Positions 16,690 to 23,283 of a stretch of DNA of 64,000 bases are shown here, piece by piece. Each line of letters begins with the position of its first letter. The first letter of the stretch is position 1. The notes below the pieces were generated by a model. That model saw nothing but the letters and a program-made list of their open reading frames with translations. It did not search any database and had not been told where the DNA came from. A program made the position numbers and the translations under genes. The stretch is from Candidatus Peregrinibacteria bacterium (GTDB lineage: Bacteria; Patescibacteriota; Gracilibacteria; UM-FILTER-43-11; JACRIE01), in assembly GCA_016220165.1 (NCBI GenBank), contig JACRIE010000022.1, positions 1 to 64,000 on the forward strand, in the 5' to 3' direction.

Positions 16690-16760
16690 TCAAATAAAAT
16701 AATACTGAACTCGAATAAAATTCTGATTTTATGAGTAGTTCAGTATCAAATAAAATAATA
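16690..16760. repeat. 39-bp hairpin element, copy 2, flanked by 15-bp direct repeats
   Basis: Core 16705-16743: outer stem CTGAACT/AGTTCAG, inner stem ATAAAAT/ATTTTAT, loop TCTG. Compared with copy 1 (7019-7057) one pair in each stem has changed from C-G to T-A on both sides. TCAAATAAAATAATA stands on each side (16690-16704 and 16746-16760), as a target duplication would. It lies in the leader of acs. Confidence 0.7.
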
Positions 16761-16768
16761 GAAAAAAT

Positions 16769-18799
16769 ATGAAGAAAAAAATAAAAAAGAATATAAAAAA
16801 GAACATCGGAAAAATAGTAAAAATCGTCTCCCGCGATCAAACCGACGTCCTTTTGAACGAACAAAAATGGTACAAGCCTTTAAAAACAATTGTGAAGCAG
16901 GCGAAAATTCAGGATCTGGAAAAAATGAGAAAGGAAGCCGCGCGCAATCCACTTAAATTCTGGGAAAACGCGGCAAAAGAATTAGCATGGATGGAGCCAT
17001 GGAAAAAAGTGCTGGAAGAGAAAAAAGCGCCGTTTTACCAATGGTTCGTGGGTGGAAAATGTAACATCGTGGAGAACGCGCTTGACCGACATATTGGCAC
17101 GCCCATTGAACGAAAAAACGCGATCCTATGGGAAGGAAATTCAGGAAAATCCAAAAGGTTTACCTATGGACAGCTCTATCGTGCCGTCAATCGGATGGCC
17201 AACGGCCTCAAGCACCTGGGGGTTGTCAAAGGCGATCGCGTCGTGATCTATTTGCAGAACATTCCGGAGACCGCGATCAGTATGCTGGCCGCAGCGAAGA
17301 TCGGCGCCGTGCATTCCGTGGTGTACGGCGGTTTTTCCGCGCATGCCCTCAAAACGCGTGTTGAAGACGCGGAGGCAAAAGTCGTGGTCACCTCGGATAT
17401 CGGATATCGCCGGGACAAAACCATCGATATGAAATCGATCGTCGATGAAGTGTTGCAGGGATGTAAATGCGTACAAAAAGTGATCGTGGTGAAACAAAAT
17501 AATGAACCAACACCCACGGCAAAAAAACGCGGTAGTCGTAGGGACACGCCACGGCGCGTCTTCCCCGAAACCCATATGGAACCGCATCGCGACGTCTTTT
17601 ACAACCATTTGATCGCGCACGAATCCGAAGAATGTCCGACAGAAAGAATGGATGCGGAAGACCCATTGTTTATTTTGTACACCTCGGGTACCACGGGGAC
17701 TCCAAAAGGCGTTGTCCACGTGCACGGCGGCTACATGGTGGGCATCCATAAAACATTTCAAACTGTTTTTGATATCCAATCAAAGGATACCTTCTGGTGC
17801 ACCGCAGATCCCGGATGGATCACGGGCCACAGTTATACCGTGTACGCGCCGCTCATGGCCGGCATCACCACAATCCTGTTTGAGGGTGTGCAGGACTATC
17901 CGAAGCCCGATCGCCTCTGGAACATGGTGGAAAAATACAACGTAACCATTTTCTACACAGCGCCCACGTTGATCCGGGCGCTCATGCGCTACGGAGATCA
18001 ATGGCCTAAAAAACACAATCTCAACTCTTTGCGCCTCCTCGGTTCCGTGGGCGAACCCATCAATCCAGAAGCATGGCGCTGGTACTACACAGTAATCGGC
18101 CAAAAAAAGTGTCCTATTATGGACACATGGTGGCAGACGGAAACCGGTATGTTTATGATCACGCCTTTTGTTACCATGTCGCTCAAAGCCAGTTCTGCCA
18201 CCAAACCTTTTCCCGGAATTCAGGCCGAAGTCGTGGATGCACAAGGCAAAAAGGTAGCTCCTGGAAAAGGCGGATATTTGGTTATCAAAAATCCATGGCC
18301 TGCCATGCTTCGGACCATTTATAAAAATCCAAAACGCTATTTAGAGACCTATTGGAAAAAAATTCCCGGCTGGTACCTAACCGGCGACATGGCCCACAAA
18401 GACAAGGACGGCTATTTTTGGATTCAGGGACGTTCTGACGACGTGCTCAAAATCGCGGGACACCGCATCGGCAGCGTCGAGGTGGAAAGCGCGCTCGTAT
18501 CGCATCCATCCGTGGCCGAAGCCGGCGTCATCGGAAAACCCGATCCCGTCAAAGGCGAAACTATCAAGGCATTCGTGGTATTAAAAAAAGGCGTCTCCAT
18601 CGGAGCGCGTCATGGCGAAGAGTTGAAAGAAAAATTAAAAAATCATGTTCGCCATGAAATCGGTCCGATTGCGGTCATGGAAGAAATCGAATACATCGAC
18701 CAGCTTCCAAAAACACGAAGCGGGAAAATCATGAGGCGCGTGCTCCGCGCGCGCGAACTCGGCCAAGACGCCGGAGACGTAAGCACACTGGCGGATTGA
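16769..18799 (+). CDS. acs: Acetyl-CoA synthetase (AMP-forming)
   Basis: Activates acetate to acetyl-CoA through acetyl-AMP. Signatures: YTSGTTGTPKGVVH (P-loop-like), DTWWQTETG (A5), GWYLTGDMAHKD with RSDDVLKIAGHRIG (hinge), and PKTRSGKIMRR with the Lys that is acetyl-regulated in homologues. Length is 676 residues including a Lys-rich N terminus (MKKKIKKNIKKNIGKIVK) not usual in the family; internal starts might be used. Residues about 257-266 come from an in-frame palindromic repeat at 17538-17566, in a variable loop before DVFYNHLI. With Kor and Ldh in the window it suggests acetate/acetyl-CoA exchange. Confidence 0.9.
   Translation: MKKKIKKNIKKNIGKIVKIVSRDQTDVLLNEQKWYKPLKTIVKQAKIQDLEKMRKEAARNPLKFWENAAKELAWMEPWKKVLEEKKAPFYQWFVGGKCNIVENALDRHIGTPIERKNAILWEGNSGKSKRFTYGQLYRAVNRMANGLKHLGVVKGDRVVIYLQNIPETAISMLAAAKIGAVHSVVYGGFSAHALKTRVEDAEAKVVVTSDIGYRRDKTIDMKSIVDEVLQGCKCVQKVIVVKQNNEPTPTAKKRGSRRDTPRRVFPETHMEPHRDVFYNHLIAHESEECPTERMDAEDPLFILYTSGTTGTPKGVVHVHGGYMVGIHKTFQTVFDIQSKDTFWCTADPGWITGHSYTVYAPLMAGITTILFEGVQDYPKPDRLWNMVEKYNVTIFYTAPTLIRALMRYGDQWPKKHNLNSLRLLGSVGEPINPEAWRWYYTVIGQKKCPIMDTWWQTETGMFMITPFVTMSLKASSATKPFPGIQAEVVDAQGKKVAPGKGGYLVIKNPWPAMLRTIYKNPKRYLETYWKKIPGWYLTGDMAHKDKDGYFWIQGRSDDVLKIAGHRIGSVEVESALVSHPSVAEAGVIGKPDPVKGETIKAFVVLKKGVSIGARHGEELKEKLKNHVRHEIGPIAVMEEIEYIDQLPKTRSGKIMRRVLRARELGQDAGDVSTLAD
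17538..17566. repeat. In-frame palindromic repeat inside acs
   Basis: GTAGGGACACGCC then GGCGCGTCTTCCCC: near-palindrome of the same type as GTAGGGGCGTGCC/GGCGCGCCC in korA (54130-54151). It encodes basic residues in a loop that varies between homologues. Confidence 0.6.
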
Positions 18800-18804
18800 T
18801 CCTC

Positions 18805-18828
18805 TTGTCAGGTGTCAGATGTTATCTT
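18805..18828. repeat. TGTCA-word repeat (family B)
   Basis: TTGTCAGGTGTCAGATGTT between the convergent acs and DUF4012 genes. It is short, but the same words as at 29350, 32330, 38560 and 50680. Confidence 0.5.
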
Positions 18829-20534
18829 TGCACCACGGTAATCTCTTTTGGATCCGATTGAATCGCGTTTTTGTTGCGGTCACGGATACCCTTCATTGAA
18901 ATCCTATATTGCTCTAAGGGTTGGCTTGTGATACCGGAAAGGCTAAGACGCGTGACTGCCTGATCCGTTGAAACGCTTTCGATTTTTACCGTGTCTGTCG
19001 TGGGACTGATCGCGTTTATGTCCTGGATCGTGTAATTCGCGGGATTATTCACGCTCACGTCATCCATCGGTTCGCTCCATAAAAGACTAATCTGACTCAG
19101 GGTGTCGAACTTTTGTTCCAGAACGTAAGGAGGGGTAGTATCCGGCTGAACATGTAGCGTCAGATCGGTATCGCCCAGCAAAGAACCGCGCCAAAAAGCT
19201 TTGTCCTCGCGCGCGTCGAAGATATCGCTCTCCAGCATCGAGTCGCGGGGGCCCGTGATAGCCACGAGATAATTCGTGCGATCCGCGGATTGTTTGGTCA
19301 GACGCAATCGATAATCGCTGCCTGAAAAAAGATTCCTCGGCAGCGTGTAATCATACGTCCACTCCGCGCTGGGTTTTTCATCCGTGAGTTGCACAACCGT
19401 GCCGATCATTTGAAATTGAGAAGTGAGTTCAATTTTGCTTCCATCCGGCATATAAGAAATCGTGTATCCAACCGGTAAAATCACGCGCAAATAGCCGCGG
19501 TAAGGATCACTGTAACTGTTGAGCTTTCCCGGAAAATTGAGTTCCACTTTCAAGTGCGCGGTCGGAACGGGCGTGCTGAGATCAACATAATATTCCGCGT
19601 TTTTAAGTAAATAACGATCCGCTTTTTTGCTACCAAGATTCGCGAGATTGAGTCCCAAAAAATCGCTTCCCATACTCTGAAGGCGCGATTCCGTAATCGC
19701 GCCGGGATACGTCAGCGCGTTCCCCCATCCGCGCGCGATAACCTTCGCTTCCAACGCGGGCTTTTTGAACCAAAAATAAAGATCTTTTTGGTCTATGGCG
19801 CTGGATAAAACATTGCGAGTGCGAAAAGGACTCCAAAACATTTTAGAAGTCAGGCTTTGAGCGAGTTCTTTTAAAACATCCTTTCGACTCGCGAGCGCGG
19901 CAAGGTTGTGGCGATCGACATTCCCGACCTGAAATTCAAGAAAAGAAAACAGGTTCTTTGAATCAACGGATTGATTTTTAATCGACACCGAGCCCAATTC
20001 TTTAAGTAAGTCTTCAATCACCTTGAAATTCATCACGACGACGCCATCAATGTCGCTCGAAGGGAATTTCTTTTGATAAAAATCAACAATCGTTTTCGCC
20101 GCGTCAGGAAAATTGGGATCCCAATTCGCGTCGCGAAAAGTATATCCCTGATACCATTCGTTTTTTAGAAGTTCCTCTTGGGGATAGGGCGGTGTGACGT
20201 AAGAAGACGTGTCCACTTCATAGGAATTATGGAACGAAAACGACGTAGGAATCCCAAAAAGCAGATTCAGATTCGCGTACGCAGTCACAAATCCGCCTCC
20301 GGGTCGCAGTTCGTCATTATTCTGGAACACAATAAGATATTCTTTGTAGCCGAACGCTGAATCCCAAAAATGATTAACAAAAAAACGAAACCGCTCTAAA
20401 AAAACATAAAACCCAAGCAATAAAAAAACGAGAACGCTTCCTAAAATTATTAAAAAAGGCCAACGCCGGGAAGGGGGTCTTGGTATGAGGAGCGACCGTC
20501 TTGTAGCGGCAAATTTTTCCAATGAATATTTCAA
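18822..20534 (-). CDS. DUF4012 membrane-anchored protein
   Basis: 570 residues with a single N-terminal membrane helix (FLIILGSVLVFLLLGFYVFL) and a large exterior part. YLIVFQNNDELRPGGGFVTAY is the hallmark of DUF4012, a family common in Patescibacteria and some Gram-positives; its function is unknown though envelope or exopolysaccharide neighbours are frequent. The C terminus carries a SbsA-type Ig-like segment (PPYVLEQKFDTLSQISLLWSEPMDDVSVNNPANYTI has that form). It is divergent from the nitroreductase gene across 44 bases. Confidence 0.8.
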   Translation of the reverse strand: MKYSLEKFAATRRSLLIPRPPSRRWPFLIILGSVLVFLLLGFYVFLERFRFFVNHFWDSAFGYKEYLIVFQNNDELRPGGGFVTAYANLNLLFGIPTSFSFHNSYEVDTSSYVTPPYPQEELLKNEWYQGYTFRDANWDPNFPDAAKTIVDFYQKKFPSSDIDGVVVMNFKVIEDLLKELGSVSIKNQSVDSKNLFSFLEFQVGNVDRHNLAALASRKDVLKELAQSLTSKMFWSPFRTRNVLSSAIDQKDLYFWFKKPALEAKVIARGWGNALTYPGAITESRLQSMGSDFLGLNLANLGSKKADRYLLKNAEYYVDLSTPVPTAHLKVELNFPGKLNSYSDPYRGYLRVILPVGYTISYMPDGSKIELTSQFQMIGTVVQLTDEKPSAEWTYDYTLPRNLFSGSDYRLRLTKQSADRTNYLVAITGPRDSMLESDIFDAREDKAFWRGSLLGDTDLTLHVQPDTTPPYVLEQKFDTLSQISLLWSEPMDDVSVNNPANYTIQDINAISPTTDTVKIESVSTDQAVTRLSLSGITSQPLEQYRISMKGIRDRNKNAIQSDPKEITVVQR

Positions 20535-20578
20535 TTAAAATCCATATAATGATAGTTGAAAATTAATCTTGAGCAAGC

Positions 20579-21160
20579 ATGAACATCGTTGACCTGATCA
20601 AGACACGCCGCAGTGTCCGAAATTATCAACAAAAACCTGTTCCAAAAGCGCTTTTTCAGCAAGTTCTGGAAGCGGGTATTTGGGCGCCGTCAAGCCGCAA
20701 TCAACAGCCCTGGCGCTTCATTGCCATGAGCCATCCCGACAAACGGAATGAGCTCGCGCGCGAGGCTAAAATTCAGCTCGCCGAGTTCCTGGAAACACAA
20801 GAAGCCGCGTCCAAATACGGCGCGCCTGCGGTGGAACGCTTCAAAAAACGGGCGACGGGCGAAGGAGACACCCTGCTCTACAACGCCCCCGTCATCCTGT
20901 TCGTCATACAGACAAAACCGGTCGACAGCGATCTGGATTACGGACTATGCCTCGAAAACATGATGCTCTGCGCGCACGGCATAGGACTGGGAACCTGTCC
21001 CATCGGCCTCGCGATTCCGCTCAATAATTCAAAAACAGCGCGGGAAATACTGAAGTTAAAAACACCCGAAAAAATCGTCCTGGCATTATCTCTGGGTTTT
21101 CCCGATGAGGCGCCGTCACCGACTGAACGTCGTCTGGACGTTATCCAATGGGTAGAATAA
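20579..21160 (+). CDS. Nitroreductase-family FMN oxidoreductase
   Basis: FMN-dependent NAD(P)H oxidoreductase. The opening IKTRRSVRNYQQKPVP and APSSRNQQPWRF bind the FMN phosphate; GLGTCPIGLAIP is the second conserved block. It is 193 residues, a usual length. The physiological substrate (quinones, nitroaromatics, flavin) cannot be told. A TATAAT at 20545-20550 may serve as its -10. A small hairpin follows the stop (ACAGAAG ... CTTCTGT, 21164-21198). Confidence 0.85.
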   Translation: MNIVDLIKTRRSVRNYQQKPVPKALFQQVLEAGIWAPSSRNQQPWRFIAMSHPDKRNELAREAKIQLAEFLETQEAASKYGAPAVERFKKRATGEGDTLLYNAPVILFVIQTKPVDSDLDYGLCLENMMLCAHGIGLGTCPIGLAIPLNNSKTAREILKLKTPEKIVLALSLGFPDEAPSPTERRLDVIQWVE

Positions 21161-21211
21161 ACTACAGAAGGCGATGATCCCTATCTTCGTCTTCTGTAAA
21201 AAATATAAAAA

Positions 21212-22162
21212 ATGAAAAAAGATTTGAATTCAATGATGTGTAGCCATCGTAGCACGATCGCGGTTGTGGGCACCGGCATGGTGGGCTCTTCCTTTGCCTA
21301 TGCCGCGCTCATCCGCGGGCTCGCCGCCGAAATCATTCTCATCGACGCCTCTGAAGAACGGGAGCAGGGTGAAGTGATGGATTTGGCGCATGGACTCATC
21401 GGAAGTGAAACGGGCAACGTGCGCGGTGGACAGCTTAAAGACTGCCAACAGGCTGACATCATCGTCATCACGGCAGGCGCGGCGCAAAAACTGGGAGAAA
21501 CCCGTCTGGATTTGGTGAATAAAAATGTGGGAGTCCTAAAATCCATTATTAAGGGTATGGGGGATCTTCGTCCAAGCGCCATTGTCGTTATTGTTTCAAA
21601 TCCCGTCGACATTTTGACGTACATGGCTCGCAAACTCATCCGACTGCCTGAAAATCAAATTATTGGAACTGGAACCTCTTTGGACACGGCTCGCTTCCGC
21701 TACCTTATCAGCCGGGAGCTGAACGTCAACTTGCATAACGTCCATGGTTATATTTTAGGAGAACACGGCGACAGCGAAGTTCCTGCCTGGAGTTTGACCA
21801 CGGTTGGAGGCGTGAAAGCCACGGAACTGCTTTCCGCCGCGCAACAAAAAAAAATTTTTGAAGGCACCAAAAACGCGGCCTATCAAATCATTCAACGCAA
21901 GCAGGCCACCTATTACGGCATCGGAATCACGATCGTAGGATTGGTGGAACGCATAGTCTACGACCAAAAATCAATCGTCCCAGTCTCCGTCAACCCGAAG
22001 GGCCTGTACGGCATCCGCGACATCTCCATAGGAATCACGGCCGTTTTGGGCGTTCAGGGAATCAAAAAGGTATGGGAACTCCCCTTGAGTGTCAGCGAAA
22101 AAAAGAAACTCGTTCAATCGGCCGCCGCGCTAAAGGCGATCTTAAAAAAGATCAAGTTGTAA
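21212..22162 (+). CDS. ldh: L-lactate dehydrogenase
   Basis: NAD-dependent interconversion of pyruvate and lactate. The Rossmann loop VVGTGMVGSSFAY is near the N terminus. The specificity loop reads AGAAQKLGETRLDLV, with Gln where malate dehydrogenases have Arg (position 102), which marks a lactate enzyme. The catalytic pair is in the loop Arg of GETRLD and His of GEHGDSEVPAWS. 316 residues, normal. It lies directly downstream of the nitroreductase by 51 bases and upstream of an orphan that has its own promoter. Confidence 0.9.
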   Translation: MKKDLNSMMCSHRSTIAVVGTGMVGSSFAYAALIRGLAAEIILIDASEEREQGEVMDLAHGLIGSETGNVRGGQLKDCQQADIIVITAGAAQKLGETRLDLVNKNVGVLKSIIKGMGDLRPSAIVVIVSNPVDILTYMARKLIRLPENQIIGTGTSLDTARFRYLISRELNVNLHNVHGYILGEHGDSEVPAWSLTTVGGVKATELLSAAQQKKIFEGTKNAAYQIIQRKQATYYGIGITIVGLVERIVYDQKSIVPVSVNPKGLYGIRDISIGITAVLGVQGIKKVWELPLSVSEKKKLVQSAAALKAILKKIKL

Positions 22163-22184
22163 AATAATAATTTTATTGTATAAT
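22157..22184 (+). promoter_or_regulatory. Promoter of the helical-repeat orphan
   Basis: TTGTAA (22157-22162, overlapping the ldh stop), 16-nt spacer, TATAAT (22179-22184). A hairpin with arms ATAGCCT/AGGCTAT follows and ends at the ATG, which could affect start access. Confidence 0.5.
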
Positions 22185-22210
22185 AGCCTACTATTTCTAT
22201 AGTAAAGGCT

Positions 22211-23221
22211 ATGTCTCCCTCCACCTGCTCACTTTTCCCAGAAAGAACCCCGCTGCTCTGCCAAAGGCATGCAGTGGCAGAAATAAGCCAGGGGACTTGT
22301 GTGCAAGAATGTCGGATAGCTCTTGAAGAAGCCCTAAGAAGAGGATCTGCAGAAGCTACCGATCCTCAAAATTTTTGGCGGAACGCACACGACGGCCTTA
22401 TCGAAAAATTAGAAGACAGCCCTCTGAGAGACGCGCTGATTGAAGAAGTGGAAAGCATACGCCTTGGACTCCTGACGGCGGGAGATCCTGTATGCCAAAG
22501 GCTATCTCTAAAATCACACCGCGCAGCGATTCTCGATTTTTCCTATACGGACGCGCAAAGAGCATTAAAAAACACGGCAAAACTATGCTTTGACAGTGGA
22601 AATTATCACCAGGGAATACAATGCATCGCCCGACTTCTCAGTTGCGGCCAACATCTGATCGCGGACATCGGAACCATGGGGGCGGCAATGAACGGAGCCC
22701 ATCAGACAAACCGTCATCCCGAGGCGCTTAGGCTGGCAATACATTGCGCTCAAATAGAAGAAACGTATACATCGCTGGGAATTGCGGCACAGTCTGCCGC
22801 ACAACTAAGGCTTGATGGAATTGCCCTGCGCTACGCAGAAAGGCTATTGGAAAAAAGATTCGAAAAGCCGACCCTTCAACTGGCGGCCCAGGCGGCCCGC
22901 CGTCTTAAAAAATGGAAAACGGCATTCCTATTAATCAATCAAGGGCTCTCATATAAGGATAACTCACGCGGATATCAAAAGCTAATGATTGAAATGCTGC
23001 TACATTCCGGCTGGGTTCCGGAGCCAGGACTCGCCCGGCAACTGAGCAGAATAGACCTGACGAACATTGTAAACGGTTTAAGATCCGGAATCAACGAATC
23101 GGGAATCAATCCGAATTTACTTCTGGTGATCTCAATATTGTATCGAACGCTTGGCAGAGAAGAGGAGGCGAATCGATTTCAGAAACGACATGAACGTCGT
23201 TTCGCCGCCGTGTCGTTATAA
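22211..23221 (+). CDS. Orphan helical (TPR-like) protein
   Basis: 336 residues, unrecognised. Long runs of Ala/Leu-rich amphipathic helices (ALKNTAKLCFDSGNYHQGI, AAQSAAQLRLDGIALRYAE, LAAQAARRLKKWKTAFLLI) spaced about 35 residues apart look like a TPR or SEL1-type solenoid, suggesting a protein-binding scaffold. No signal peptide or membrane helix is visible. It has its own promoter at 22157-22184 and is followed 63 bases later by dinG. Partner and role unknown. Confidence 0.6.
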   Translation: MSPSTCSLFPERTPLLCQRHAVAEISQGTCVQECRIALEEALRRGSAEATDPQNFWRNAHDGLIEKLEDSPLRDALIEEVESIRLGLLTAGDPVCQRLSLKSHRAAILDFSYTDAQRALKNTAKLCFDSGNYHQGIQCIARLLSCGQHLIADIGTMGAAMNGAHQTNRHPEALRLAIHCAQIEETYTSLGIAAQSAAQLRLDGIALRYAERLLEKRFEKPTLQLAAQAARRLKKWKTAFLLINQGLSYKDNSRGYQKLMIEMLLHSGWVPEPGLARQLSRIDLTNIVNGLRSGINESGINPNLLLVISILYRTLGREEEANRFQKRHERRFAAVSL

Positions 23222-23283
23222 TATTTCCAGATGAAAAAAACCCATGCGTCTGCTAGCATAAAAGACGACTTCGCTTTTTTCAT

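Noticed and set aside
16690..16760. Part of the IS4 element
   Set aside because: It lies outside the inverted repeats and beyond the target duplication, and the first copy of the hairpin (7019) has no IS beside it.
21212..22162. Malate dehydrogenase
   Set aside because: The specificity loop has Gln (AQKLGETR) instead of the Arg typical of malate enzymes.
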